From: Paenibacillus sp. FSL H8-0332
GTDB lineage: Bacteria > Bacillota > Bacilli > Paenibacillales > Paenibacillaceae
DNA: 64,000 nucleotides
Assembly: GCF_037963835.1 (NCBI RefSeq)
Contig: NZ_CP150145.1
Coordinates: forward strand, 2,480,001 to 2,544,000
Direction: 5' to 3'
The position numbers were made by a program, and so were the translations under genes. The notes under the pieces were generated by a model. The model was not told where the DNA came from, did no database searches, and saw nothing but the letters and a program-made list of their open reading frames with translations. Numbering within the stretch: the stretch's first letter is position 1; each line of letters opens with the position of its first letter. Positions 44,211 to 53,129 of the stretch are shown here, piece after piece.

Positions 44211-44309
44211 TGAACAATAATAATATATTCCTTTTCAATTAAAATATATTGATAAACGATAAATCTTATGCTAAATTATACTCACCCTAACAAGTGAGGT
44301 GTTTGTGTA

Positions 44310-44798
44310 ATGAACCGTAAGCCAGGCTCAACCACGTTTCTGAAGGCGGTACTTATTGTGTTTGCACTGGCTGCGCTGGCCTTGTGTATCTTCGCGGTCC
44401 CGGCCATCGCTGACTTCGCAGCGGAGCTGTATCCGGATTTTGGCTACATACAGGCTCTTCTCATGATTGATTTATACGGGGCTGCGGTGCCATTTTACAT
44501 TGCGCTCTACCAGGCCTTCAAGCTGCTTAGCCACATCGACCGTAATCAAGCGTTCTCGGAGCATTCCGTACAGATCCTGAGGAACATCAAATATTGTGCA
44601 GTCGCCATCAGCGGAATGTTCACCTTAGGACTGCCGCTGTTCTATCTGCTGGCGGAGCGGGATGATGCCCCGGGCATTATTGTGATCGGGCTGATTCTTA
44701 TTTTTGCATCCATGGTGATTGCAGTATTCGCGGCGGTACTCCAGAAGCTCCTGAATGAAGCGATTGAATTGAAATCTGAGAATGATCTGACAGTCTGA
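44310..44798 (+). CDS. DUF2975 membrane protein
   Basis: 162 residues, ATG 44310 behind GTGAGG. Four hydrophobic segments; LLSHIDRNQAFSEHSVQILRNIKYCA is the pattern of the DUF2975 family, found beside small XRE regulators. Function unknown. The regulator gene follows at once, so the two form a pair. Confidence 0.82.
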   Translation: MNRKPGSTTFLKAVLIVFALAALALCIFAVPAIADFAAELYPDFGYIQALLMIDLYGAAVPFYIALYQAFKLLSHIDRNQAFSEHSVQILRNIKYCAVAISGMFTLGLPLFYLLAERDDAPGIIVIGLILIFASMVIAVFAAVLQKLLNEAIELKSENDLTV

Positions 44799-44808
44799 GG
44801 TGGCGACC

Positions 44809-45024
44809 ATGGCGATTATCGTTAATATTGATGTGATGCTGGCTAAGCGGAAAATGAGTGTAACAGAGCTTACGGAGCGGGTGGGAATTACGATGGCGAA
44901 CCTGTCCATTCTTAAGAACGGCAAGGCCAAGGCGATCCGCTTCTCAACGCTTGAGGCGATATGTAAGGCGCTGGACTGCCAGCCGGGAGATATTCTGGAA
45001 TATACACCGGATGCTACAGAATAA
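44809..45024 (+). CDS. Small XRE-family regulator (YozG-like)
   Basis: 71 residues from ATG 44809, with GAGGTGG upstream. One helix-turn-helix domain: MLAKRKMSVTELTERVGIT, LSILKNGKAKAIRFSTLEAI and LDCQPGDILEY. Regulators of this kind control the adjacent DUF2975 gene. The stop overlaps the next ATG. Confidence 0.85.
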   Translation: MAIIVNIDVMLAKRKMSVTELTERVGITMANLSILKNGKAKAIRFSTLEAICKALDCQPGDILEYTPDATE

Positions 45025-45827
45025 TGGGCGCCGGGAGCGGGGAGGGGACGTTATTGAGAGGCATGATACGGCTGCTGCACTTCGGGTATCATCAGGCGAT
45101 GAGCTGTATCTTTCCTGTAGCGATCTTTGGAACGTTAATCCTGACACGGACAGCAGAGCTGCCGTTCATCCACCGCTATGATCTGATTCTGCTGATCCTC
45201 CTTACTGTGCAGTACCTGATGTACCGGAGCGGGCTGGAGACACTGGATGAGCTTAAGGTCATCTGTGTGTTTCATGTGATTGGGTTGGTGCTGGAGATGT
45301 ATAAAATAAGAATGGGCTCCTGGGCCTACCCGGAACCCGGTTATGCGAAGCTGCTCGGTGTGCCGCTGTACAGCGGATTCATGTATGCCAGTGTGGCAAG
45401 CTACATGTGCCAGATCTGGCGCAGACTGAAGATGGAGTTGACCGGCTGGCCGGGTCTTGCCGCTGCGGGACTGCTGGGCGGAGCGATCTACCTGAACTTC
45501 TTCACCCACCACTATATTCCAGATTTCCGCTGGTGGCTGACAGCCCTGGTAGTAGTGGTATTCTGGAGAACCTGGATCATCTACCGGGTGCAGGGCAAGA
45601 CGTACCGGATGCCGCTTGTGCTTACTTTTGCCATTGTGGGGTTCTTCATCTGGCTGGCCGAGAATATTGCGACCTTCCTGGGGGCGTGGCAATACCCGGA
45701 CCAGCACGAGAGCTGGCAGCTGGTCGGCTTCGGCAAGATCAGCTCATGGTTCCTGCTGGTGATTATCAGCGTGATTATTGTCGCCCAGCTTAAGCATGTG
45801 AAGGCCGGTCGGAGCGGGTCCAGATAG
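45024..45827 (+). CDS. DUF817 membrane protein
   Basis: 267 residues from ATG 45024; TTG 45054 with GGGAGGGGA upstream is an alternative start. Seven or eight hydrophobic helices. MYKIRMGSWAYPEPGYAKLLGVPLYSGFMY and HHYIPDFRWWL are typical of DUF817. Function unknown. It ends in the convergent saccharopine-dehydrogenase-like gene, overlapping it by 38 bases. Confidence 0.82.
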   Translation: MGAGSGEGTLLRGMIRLLHFGYHQAMSCIFPVAIFGTLILTRTAELPFIHRYDLILLILLTVQYLMYRSGLETLDELKVICVFHVIGLVLEMYKIRMGSWAYPEPGYAKLLGVPLYSGFMYASVASYMCQIWRRLKMELTGWPGLAAAGLLGGAIYLNFFTHHYIPDFRWWLTALVVVVFWRTWIIYRVQGKTYRMPLVLTFAIVGFFIWLAENIATFLGAWQYPDQHESWQLVGFGKISSWFLLVIISVIIVAQLKHVKAGRSGSR

Positions 45828-46926
45828 CCAGTCCGTCCAGCGGATAACGGAAGGAGGGCCCGGTTCCGCCGGAAGCGGACGGAATTAGCGAACATTGTTC
45901 CCCGTTGGAATCAAGGGAGAATAGCTGCTCAATATGATAGACACCGGGAGACGGAGCTGACTCATAGAGTCTCAAGGCGACTCCGGCCGCCGCTTGAGCT
46001 GTGATGGATGCTTCATGCACGCCTGTAATTCCGTATTCTCTGGAGGCGGGTCTGCCGTCCTTCGTACCGTAGGCATCGACTTTGACAGCGTAGCGCTCCG
46101 AGCCGAAGCGGAAGCGGGTGAACACCTGGACCGCGAGGTTGCGGAGCCTCCGGTTACGCAGCAGACGGGACAGTCCGGTGCGGCGCAGCAGCGCTGCGGC
46201 TGAGGTCATGCTCCGTGAATCGAAGCAGAGCCGGGTCGAGACGGAAGGGACAGCAAGGGTCTGTGGCAGAGTCATCTGATCCGAAAAAGGAAAGCGGTAG
46301 GCTCTATGCGTCCGCAGAGCAAACCCGAAATCCGCCGCCTTAGCCTCCGTGAAGCTTGAGGCGGTGCGCGGGCTGCCGTGTTCGGTAATCTCGAAGTCGG
46401 CTCCGAGGTTGTCCACCGTCCACTCCATAGCCGCCTGTCCATGGCTGTCACCCAGTCCCAGCATGATCGAGATGTCGATCCGCTCCGTGTGGTCCAGCTC
46501 CTGGACGGCCCGTGCCGCAAGCAGGTTTGTCAGCCCCGGCGCGAGACCCACACTTAGCACTGCCGCTGCCTTGAGCTTATGCTTCACAGGGTCGAGTCTT
46601 TGCAGCATGGTCAGGAAGTCTCCGTTTGCCGAGACATCTACATATTGGGTGCCGCTCTGGAGGCAGGCTTCAGCCAGCCGGGTGTCCTGCTGATCCAGAC
46701 ACATGACGACCAGCTTGACCTTCTCCAGCAGCTCTGGAGGAAGCGGCATCTCTGCCGACAGGCGCAGCGGCTTCACGTATCCGCCGGTACTGCGGGAGAA
46801 TTCCTCGGCCCGGTGCAGATTTCTTCCTGCCGCGTAGACCTTGCCGGGGTGCTGTGCCCCGAGCAGCCGGCATATCTGTGACCCGACATGCCCGTAACCG
46901 CCGATTACTACTATATCTGTTTTCAT
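45790..46926 (-). CDS. Saccharopine-dehydrogenase-like NAD(P) protein
   Basis: 378 residues, ATG 46926. Rossmann start VVIGGYGHVGSQICRLLG and the family segment VVMCLDQQDTRLAEACLQSGTQYVDVSANG; GLAPGLTNLLAARAVQEL follows as in saccharopine dehydrogenase-type oxidoreductases. Substrate unknown. Divergent from a LuxR-type regulator gene, which likely controls it. Confidence 0.82.
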   Translation of the reverse strand: MKTDIVVIGGYGHVGSQICRLLGAQHPGKVYAAGRNLHRAEEFSRSTGGYVKPLRLSAEMPLPPELLEKVKLVVMCLDQQDTRLAEACLQSGTQYVDVSANGDFLTMLQRLDPVKHKLKAAAVLSVGLAPGLTNLLAARAVQELDHTERIDISIMLGLGDSHGQAAMEWTVDNLGADFEITEHGSPRTASSFTEAKAADFGFALRTHRAYRFPFSDQMTLPQTLAVPSVSTRLCFDSRSMTSAAALLRRTGLSRLLRNRRLRNLAVQVFTRFRFGSERYAVKVDAYGTKDGRPASREYGITGVHEASITAQAAAGVALRLYESAPSPGVYHIEQLFSLDSNGEQCSLIPSASGGTGPSFRYPLDGLAIWTRSDRPSHA

Positions 46927-47014
46927 GAGTATTCCCGTCCTTCGTGGTGGATTGCAGGATCTGCGGTATAATTAACGTTACGTATCATTATCCTGCTTGG
47001 GCGGGCAGCAGACT

Positions 47015-47032
47015 ATCCCACATTTGTGGGAT
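47015..47032. promoter_or_regulatory. Perfect 18-bp palindrome before the LuxR-type gene
   Basis: ATCCCACATTTGTGGGAT reads identically on both strands. It lies five bases before the GGGGAGGAC ribosome binding site and in the divergent spacer, so it is a good operator candidate for the adjacent regulator or an mRNA hairpin. Confidence 0.6.
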
Positions 47033-47049
47033 TTCGGGGAGGACAGAAG

Positions 47050-48111
47050 ATGAACAAGGGAATACATAGCCTATTACAGCTTGACCCTGCCCGGGGTGGT
47101 CCGGTGCTGGATTCACAGCAGTACCGCGAAGCGGTGATTGCCAGGCTCCGCCTGCTGGTTCCGTTCGCTGCTGCCTGCTGTACGACAGTAGACCCGCACA
47201 CGCTTTTAACGACAGGGGCGGTCACGGAGCAGGGACTTGAAGAGGTTCATTCGGTATTATTCGAATATGAATATCTGCATGAGGATTATATGAAGTATGA
47301 GCAGTTAGCCGTGGCGGATATTCCGGCAGTCTGCTTAAGCGGAGTGACCGGGGGAAGCCTGGAGAAAAGCGCGCGTTACCGCAAGGTGCTGCAGCCCGCC
47401 GGATTCGGGGATGAGCTGCGCGTGGCGCTGCGTACAGGCGGGGTCTGCTGGGGATTCCTGACCCTATTCCGTCCGCTGGGCCAGCCGACGTTTCAGGAGC
47501 AGGAATGCACCTTGTTGGCTTCGGTAGCTCCGCTGATCGCTGAACGTCTGCGTGCGTATGCCTCTGTCCTGCCGGTATCCGGAGCGGACCGGACAGTGCC
47601 GGAGGATAACGGTATTCTGGTGCTGAGTGAGCGGCTGGTCCCGGTCAGTGCGAATGCAGCGGCCCGTTATTGGCTGAAGCAGATCTGGAACCTGGAGCAA
47701 CTGGAAGAAGGACAGCTTCCCGGCCCGGTGCGTGCCGTCTGCCTGCGGGTGCTCGGCGCGAAGAAGCCCGCCGGAACCGGGATTTCTCAGGCAAGAATAA
47801 GTCTCCCGGCCGGAGACGGAGCGTATCTGACGGTTACCGCAAGCCTGCTTGGCGGCCCGCAGACACAGCTCGCCGTTTCCTTGGTGAGTGCCCGCTCCGG
47901 GGATGTCTTCCGGCTGCTGGCCGAAGCTTTCGCTCTGACCGCGCGGGAGAAGGAGCTGGCAGAGCTGCTGGCGCTGGGGTTATCGACTAAGGAGCTGGCA
48001 GAATCGCTGCATATCTCCGCCTACACCGTACAGGATCATTTGAAATCCATCTTCGCCAAGACAGGCGTGTCCAGCCGCAGAGAGCTGATCAGCCGGCTGC
48101 TTCCGCGATAA
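47050..48111 (+). CDS. LuxR-type transcriptional regulator
   Basis: 353 residues from ATG 47050, eight bases after GGGGAGGAC. C-terminal LuxR helix-turn-helix (about 295-353): LTAREKELAELLALGLSTKE, LHISAYTVQDHLKSIFAKTG. The N-terminal 280 residues look like a sensory region of GAF type, but no ligand site was identified. Divergent from the saccharopine-dehydrogenase-like gene. Confidence 0.85.
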   Translation: MNKGIHSLLQLDPARGGPVLDSQQYREAVIARLRLLVPFAAACCTTVDPHTLLTTGAVTEQGLEEVHSVLFEYEYLHEDYMKYEQLAVADIPAVCLSGVTGGSLEKSARYRKVLQPAGFGDELRVALRTGGVCWGFLTLFRPLGQPTFQEQECTLLASVAPLIAERLRAYASVLPVSGADRTVPEDNGILVLSERLVPVSANAAARYWLKQIWNLEQLEEGQLPGPVRAVCLRVLGAKKPAGTGISQARISLPAGDGAYLTVTASLLGGPQTQLAVSLVSARSGDVFRLLAEAFALTAREKELAELLALGLSTKELAESLHISAYTVQDHLKSIFAKTGVSSRRELISRLLPR

Positions 48112-48137
48112 GGACCCGAGAACTACTAAGAACAAAT

Positions 48138-48177
48138 AAGGGGAATCTCCACAGCCGCCTGGCTGGAGATTCCCCTT
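48138..48177. terminator. Bidirectional terminator
   Basis: AAGGGGAATCTCC and GGAGATTCCCCTT form a 13-base perfect stem between the LuxR-type gene and the convergent FMN reductase gene. A-rich on the left and T-poor on the right, so it fits the leftward gene better. Confidence 0.7.
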
Positions 48178-48224
48178 GCTTCATGTTCGGACTTTTACAG
48201 ATCTGGAACTGCCAGAATGAACTC

Positions 48225-48767
48225 TTACTGGCGCAGTGTCTTCAGCGCGCCGCTCCAGGCCAGAACCTGATCAAGCATAGCATTAACGTTGGCAGCATGC
48301 AGGTCAGCAGGCTTGAACACCGAGCCGTTCTCGAAATCGGTGAACAGCGAGAGGAGCGGGTGGACACGAACATCGGCAACGGACAATTCGCCGAGAATTC
48401 CGCGCAGATGCTCAGCGGCACGGACACCGCCGCCTGAACCATAACTTACTATACCGGCTGCTTTGTTATGCCATTCATCGCGTGCGGAGTCCAGAGCGTT
48501 CTTAAGTACTCCAGTTAGACTGTGATTGTATTCTTGGACGATGAACACGAATCCGTCTAGTGTCGCCAGCTTGGCAGCCCAAGCCTGGGCTTCGGCGTAG
48601 CTGTCACTCTCTCCGAAGAACGGCAGTTTGTAGTCGGCAATATCTACGATTTCGTAATTAGCATCGCCGCGGGCATCAGCAATCCCTTTTACCCATTCGC
48701 CTACCTGCGGGCTAACGCGGCCCTGGCGTGTGCTTCCAAGAATAATTCCGATATTAAGTGTTGTCAT
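48225..48767 (-). CDS. NADPH-dependent FMN reductase
   Basis: 180 residues from ATG 48767 with GGAGGAA upstream; an earlier in-frame start lacks a ribosome binding site. FMN-binding start GIILGSTRQGRVSPQVGEW, then FVIVQEYNHSLTGVLKNALD and the SYGSGGGVRAAEHLR segment, typical of NADPH-dependent FMN reductases/azoreductases. Reduces flavin or quinone-like compounds in the cytoplasm. Confidence 0.9.
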   Translation of the reverse strand: MTTLNIGIILGSTRQGRVSPQVGEWVKGIADARGDANYEIVDIADYKLPFFGESDSYAEAQAWAAKLATLDGFVFIVQEYNHSLTGVLKNALDSARDEWHNKAAGIVSYGSGGGVRAAEHLRGILGELSVADVRVHPLLSLFTDFENGSVFKPADLHAANVNAMLDQVLAWSGALKTLRQ

Positions 48768-48823
48768 TGTAATTCCTCCTCGAATTTGGTTTACAGTATT
48801 TTGCAAGTGGTGAGCATATTTTT

Positions 48824-48851
48824 ATTATAGTTCATAACTTTAATAAAGCAA
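48824..48851 (-). promoter_or_regulatory. Candidate sigma-A promoter of the FMN reductase gene
   Basis: On the leftward strand TTGCTT, 16-base spacer, TATAAT, 57 bases before the start codon. Confidence 0.6.
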
Positions 48852-49091
48852 GTGAATTTTTGAAACTATTTTAACGGATGGTCTATTAAGGATAAAAGGA
48901 TAAGTATGTTATTCTAATATGTTATATTGCATAACATTTAAATGTGTATTTTAGGCGGAGTCACAAATAAATTAGATTGAATATTGATTTCAAAGCTGTC
49001 ATCAGCTTAAAATACACTCAACAAGTCAGTTATTCTGACATATAATTAAGCAATCTTATATATCTTTAATATAGGGAGAGGTGGGGCAGCC

Positions 49092-50138
49092 ATGATAGAG
49101 GAAAAGAAACGGCAGGCAGAGCTTGAACTCCCGCGTGATTGCACCTTCTCGCCTGAAGACTGGCGTATTCTGGCCCAGTACTGGTATCCGGTGGCCACCG
49201 CAGCAGAGGTACAGGATCAGCCGGTGGCCGTGAAGCTGCTGGATATGAAGCTGGTATGCTACCGCAGCGGAGGCAAGGTGGTTATTGCCCGGGATCTGTG
49301 TTTTCACCGGGGAGCCCCGCTGAGTAAGGGATGGGTGGAGAACGGGGAGATTGTCTGCCCGTATCACGGGTTCCGCTATAATTGTGAGGGGAAATGTACT
49401 GCGGTACCGGCACATCCAAGCGCCAAAATCTCGCCCAAATTGAAATTGATCGTCTATCCGGCCATCGAACGCTACGGTCTGATCTGGACCTGCCTGGCAG
49501 ATGCGCCGGAGCAGATTCCCGCCTTCCCGGCCTGGGATGATCCCGACTATCTTAATATTCTGATCCCGAGCTTCGATATTGCCGGCTCCTCCGGGCGGCA
49601 GATGGAGGGCTTCCTCGATGTGTCCCATTTCGCCTACGTGCATACGGCAACCTTCGGTGACCGCAATAATACAGAGGTCCCCCAGTACAAGGTGTGGCGT
49701 GAAGGAGAGACGGAGCTGGTGGCCGAATACTGGAGCACGGTCAGCAACTATGGCAAAGGGCAAGAGAATCCTGCGCCGGAAGGCTTCCAGTGGCTGCGGG
49801 AGTTCCGTGTATTCGCACCGTTCGCCGCTTCGTTGACGGTCTATTTTCCGGATGAGGGCAGGCTGAAGATTCTGAATTGTGCTTCTCCGGTGTCGGCCCG
49901 TTATACCCGGCTGTTCTGCCCGATCTCACGTAACTTTGACAAGAATGCCCCCTTGGAGGACACGGTGAAGTTCAATCTGCAGGTGTTCAAGGAGGACGCG
50001 GAGATGGTGGAATCGCAGACGCCGGAGGATCTGCCGCTGGATCTGCAGGCCGAAGCCCATATTCCGGCAGACCGGACCTCTATTGCCTATAGACAGCTGC
50101 TAAGCAGCCTGGGGCTGGGACAGAATTATACGTCCTGA
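49092..50138 (+). CDS. Rieske non-heme iron oxygenase
   Basis: 348 residues, ATG 49092 after GGGAGAGGTGGGG. Rieske [2Fe-2S] ligands Cys70 and His72 (CFHRGAP), Cys89 and His92 (CPYHGF). Mononuclear iron site in EGFLDVSHFAYVH: Asp176, His179 and His184. The type is that of vanillate monooxygenase/phenylpropionate dioxygenase large subunits: hydroxylation or demethylation of an aromatic or similar substrate. No ferredoxin reductase gene is nearby, so an unlinked electron donor is needed. Confidence 0.88.
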   Translation: MIEEKKRQAELELPRDCTFSPEDWRILAQYWYPVATAAEVQDQPVAVKLLDMKLVCYRSGGKVVIARDLCFHRGAPLSKGWVENGEIVCPYHGFRYNCEGKCTAVPAHPSAKISPKLKLIVYPAIERYGLIWTCLADAPEQIPAFPAWDDPDYLNILIPSFDIAGSSGRQMEGFLDVSHFAYVHTATFGDRNNTEVPQYKVWREGETELVAEYWSTVSNYGKGQENPAPEGFQWLREFRVFAPFAASLTVYFPDEGRLKILNCASPVSARYTRLFCPISRNFDKNAPLEDTVKFNLQVFKEDAEMVESQTPEDLPLDLQAEAHIPADRTSIAYRQLLSSLGLGQNYTS

Positions 50139-50147
50139 GCATTATTA

Positions 50148-50200
50148 ACAGCACACGCCCGGCAGCAGAGAGCAGAATCTCGGCAGCCGGGCGTGTGCTG
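50148..50200. terminator. Hairpin between Rieske oxygenase and histidine phosphatase genes
   Basis: AGCACACGCCCGGC and GCCGGGCGTGTGCT form a 14-base perfect stem; no strong T run. Serves two convergent genes. Confidence 0.65.
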
Positions 50201-50252
50201 TTGTGTTGATTGGGTGGAGGCTGCCTGCGAAACGCAAAGCTAGCGGCAGCAG

Positions 50253-50858
50253 CTACACCGTATAATTTTCCAGCGAAAGGCTCCATCTTCCGTCCACAAG
50301 CTCGATTCTGTGCAGGCTGGCATAGGAAGCAGGGAATTTACTGCCCCGGTTATTCCAGTCGATCCCTTTGATTATATGGTAAATGATATTTATGACACCG
50401 CCGTGTGTAACGATAATCAGGTTATCATCGGGGCCGCTGTCCGCACACTCTTCGCAGAACCGGGTGACGGTCTCCTGAATCCGTGTGAAGAATTCGAGCG
50501 GACTCTCTCCATCAGGGTAACGCTCGTCCATCCGCAGTCCTGAGAAGTATAGACCTGGATACCGTTCATTCACGATTTCGTTCGGCATACCGGCGATCAC
50601 GCCATTGTTCATCTCCCGCCAATCCATACTGTGCTCTAAGGGTAACTCCAGCTCTCTTGCCAGCTCACCTGCTGTATCCAGCGCGCGTTGCAGATCGCTG
50701 CTGACTATACGCTTTATGTTGAATAAGGAATGCTTCTCTTTCAGGTAGCGGCCAAGTTTCTCGGCTTGTCTGTAACCCTGGGTATTCAGCCCCCGCTGGC
50801 TCCATCCGCCGCGATATCCTTCGTCGTCCTTGCCGTGTCTTACCAGATATATTGCCAA
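50253..50858 (-). CDS. Histidine phosphatase family protein
   Basis: 201 residues. Phospho-acceptor His in YLVRHGKDDEG at the N-terminus, RIVSSDLQRALDTA, and the second catalytic His in VTHGGVINII. Phosphoglycerate-mutase-like fold, cytoplasmic phosphatase; substrate unknown. Start ATG 50858. About 185 bases (50859-51044) downstream on the + strand hold no recognised feature. Confidence 0.85.
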   Translation of the reverse strand: MAIYLVRHGKDDEGYRGGWSQRGLNTQGYRQAEKLGRYLKEKHSLFNIKRIVSSDLQRALDTAGELARELELPLEHSMDWREMNNGVIAGMPNEIVNERYPGLYFSGLRMDERYPDGESPLEFFTRIQETVTRFCEECADSGPDDNLIIVTHGGVINIIYHIIKGIDWNNRGSKFPASYASLHRIELVDGRWSLSLENYTV

Positions 50859-51044
50859 CTGCTCCTCGGCCCCCTGTTCTATGATGCGTAAGTATGATTC
50901 CTTAAAAGGTTCCTACAAGAAGGATATCCTGCTAAGTCTATCACTTACTTTCCAGAATGTTCAAGAACAGAAGTTACAATCGGAGCAACGCAGCTTGACA
51001 ATACCCGGACATAGCTTGCTTAGAGGGTTCGGGAATTACTTATT

Positions 51045-51141
51045 TTAAAATATAAGAATGTATAGTTTCACGCATTGCATTATCCTTCTATTTCTCGCTG
51101 AAACGTTACCGTCCTTTAAAAGGACGGCAAATCCGTTTCTG
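51045..51141 (+). repeat. ~105-bp dispersed repeat, copy 3, overlapping a coding end
   Basis: Matches copies at 14152 and 17512: TATCCTTCTATTTCTCGC, GAAACG, CCGTCCTTTAAAAGGACGG, CCGTTTCTGCTTGC. The right end runs into the C-terminal codons and stop of the quinone-oxidoreductase-like gene. Confidence 0.85.
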
Positions 51142-52102
51142 CTTGCGGCACGAAGACAATACGCTGCTGACTATCGGCTGAAGTCTTCCATACTTGTTCA
51201 ATTTGCGATAGCGGATAAACGATGGGGTTCGCTGTAAGCTGCCCCTCTGCAATCGCTTGGATCAACGCCGGGAATTCCGCCAGATATCCGGCTGGAGTGA
51301 CGGACCCCTGGCCGCTGCCGATGATCTGGAAGTTGGCAGAGCGGAGTGCAGCGGAAGGGATCGCGGCGTCTGCGCCGGCCATGGAACCGATCTGAATCCA
51401 GGTTAACAGCCGGCTGCGGTCGGACCGGCGGGTTAATATCGGGAGCATGGAGAGTGCAGCAGGCTCACCCCACAGATAATCGAGAACGATATCAACTTCG
51501 GCTGAGGCTTCACCAAGGCTCCGGGCCGCTGTCATGGGATCTCCGGCAAGCGATAAGACAACATCCGCCCCATGCTGTGTAAGCGAACGGAGACGTTCCG
51601 GGTTCCGCCCGGCCGCGATGATCTGACTGGCTCCCATAAGCTTGGCGATCTGCACGGCCATTTGTCCGGAGTTGCCGGTAGCGCCCAGAATAAGCACCTT
51701 GAACCCGGGCTTAGCCTGAATCCGGCGGCGGAGAGTTACCCAGGAGGACATGGCCGGATTCATCGCGGCGGCGATGAGCACGGGATCAGCATCTGCAGGT
51801 AGCGGGACAGCGCGGCGAAGATCGATGAGGGTCTGGTCTGCGAATGATCCCTGGGCATTATCGGTGGCTACAAAATAGACCAGGTTGCCGCCCGGGAGCC
51901 GTCCAACGCCGTCAATACCGGGGATTAGCGGCAGCTCGTCCGTACTTGTGTAGTGAGAACCATTGGCTTGTGCCCGGACCCGGAGATGTAATCCGGCAGC
52001 CAGCACATCCACCAGAGCTTCGTGTTCTCCTGAAGGTGCCGGAGCTGCAATCTTTTCGTATTTCGGACCTGAATCGAATGATCTTACAACAGCAGCGTAC
52101 AT
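51116..52102 (-). CDS. Quinone-oxidoreductase-like MDR protein
   Basis: 328 residues from ATG 52102 with GGAGG upstream. Medium-chain dehydrogenase/reductase fold without structural zinc: GIDGVGRLPGGNLVYFV, VLILGATGNSGQMAVQIAKLMGA (nucleotide-binding) and the C-terminal lobe. The last ten or so residues (QAETDLPSF) are encoded within the dispersed repeat at 51045. Divergent from a MarR gene and probably regulated by it. Confidence 0.85.
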   Translation of the reverse strand: MYAAVVRSFDSGPKYEKIAAPAPSGEHEALVDVLAAGLHLRVRAQANGSHYTSTDELPLIPGIDGVGRLPGGNLVYFVATDNAQGSFADQTLIDLRRAVPLPADADPVLIAAAMNPAMSSWVTLRRRIQAKPGFKVLILGATGNSGQMAVQIAKLMGASQIIAAGRNPERLRSLTQHGADVVLSLAGDPMTAARSLGEASAEVDIVLDYLWGEPAALSMLPILTRRSDRSRLLTWIQIGSMAGADAAIPSAALRSANFQIIGSGQGSVTPAGYLAEFPALIQAIAEGQLTANPIVYPLSQIEQVWKTSADSQQRIVFVPQAETDLPSF

Positions 52103-52150
52103 AAATAGGCCTCCATTTACCCGGATATTTACCCGGGTGAGTGATTTTGG

Positions 52151-52209
52151 TTTGTGAAACAAACTAAAAAGTTTGTAATACAAACAATATAGTTTGTATT
52201 ACGTACAAA
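52151..52209. promoter_or_regulatory. Triple MarR-type operator array
   Basis: TTTGTGAAACAAA (52151-52163), TTTGTAATACAAA (52172-52184) and TTTGTATTACGTACAAA (52193-52209), evenly spaced by about 21 bases, so on one face of the helix. They lie between the oxidoreductase gene and the marR gene, which fits a repressor acting on both. Confidence 0.75.
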
Positions 52210-52277
52210 GTCAACGGCTCCTGTGGTACAATAGGAGCAAACAGGTCTAAAATATATAAAAGTGCGGAGTGAAATTA

Positions 52278-52733
52278 ATGAGCAGTTACGATAATTCTTT
52301 TGATAAGCTGGATGATCTGTCGATGGTAGACAGCCTTGTCCAGCTCTCCTTCCTGGTGCAGAATATCCTTGCCCGAATAGGAACGGAGCATGATCTGTCG
52401 ATCATTCAGATCCGTCTGCTGGGGATACTGCGCGACCGGGAGCCGGGTATGTTGCAGTTAGCCAAGCATCTGGGACTCGACAAATCCAGTATTACAGGGC
52501 TTGTTGACCGGGCGCAGCGCCGCGGGCTGGTAGAGCGTACCGTATCACAGAGTGACCGGCGGGCATTCAATGTGAGGGCTACTCCGGCAGGCTGGAAGAT
52601 CATTCACGAGGTCGGGGAGCAGATCGAACGTCAGATTACGGCGGTAACCGATGGTCTTACCGGGGAGGAGCGGGCACAGATGATTGCCCTGGCCAGCAAG
52701 ATTCTGGTCACTGCTCCAGGGGTGAGCCGCTGA
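52278..52733 (+). CDS. MarR-family transcriptional regulator
   Basis: 151 residues from ATG 52278, ten bases after GGAG. Winged helix MarR fold: QIRLLGILRDREPGMLQLAKHLGLDKSSITGLVDRAQRRGLVER and a wing with VSQSDRRAFNV. Probably represses itself and the divergent oxidoreductase via the dyads at 52151-52209; inducer unknown. Confidence 0.9.
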   Translation: MSSYDNSFDKLDDLSMVDSLVQLSFLVQNILARIGTEHDLSIIQIRLLGILRDREPGMLQLAKHLGLDKSSITGLVDRAQRRGLVERTVSQSDRRAFNVRATPAGWKIIHEVGEQIERQITAVTDGLTGEERAQMIALASKILVTAPGVSR

Positions 52734-52778
52734 AAAACGATAGGGTTCGTGACGATGAAGCACATAGGAGGGATTTCC

Positions 52779-53129
52779 ATGGATCAGGCACTTATGAATG
52801 AACTGGCTTCTCAATTCAAGAATTCGCTGAAGGTACTGAATGCGGTTGGTGCCGAGACCCGGCAAGCCATCCTGATGGCCTTGCTGCAAGGGCCGCAAGA
52901 TCCCGGCATGCGTGTAGGCGAGATAAGAGGGATCACCCACTTTTCCCGTCCGGCCGTGTCCCATCATCTGAGAATACTGATAGAAGCGGAGATCGTTAGC
53001 GTCCGAAAAGAAGGCACCCGCAACTATTACCGGCTGGACTCCGGAAGCAAGCTGATGGTGCTAAAAAGCTTGGTGAACGGGCTGGAAAAGGTGCTGGCAC
53101 AATGCGAGCGTGAAGCAGGGATTCTCTGA
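52779..53129 (+). CDS. ArsR-family transcriptional regulator
   Basis: 116 residues from ATG 52779, with AGGAGGG upstream; an earlier in-frame start at 52749 lacks a site. Winged helix with LNAVGAETRQAILMALLQGP and the recognition segment ITHFSRPAVSHHLRILIEAE; no Cys pair for a metal site, so probably not a metal sensor. No target gene evident. A perfect inverted repeat covers its stop codon. Confidence 0.85.
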   Translation: MDQALMNELASQFKNSLKVLNAVGAETRQAILMALLQGPQDPGMRVGEIRGITHFSRPAVSHHLRILIEAEIVSVRKEGTRNYYRLDSGSKLMVLKSLVNGLEKVLAQCEREAGIL

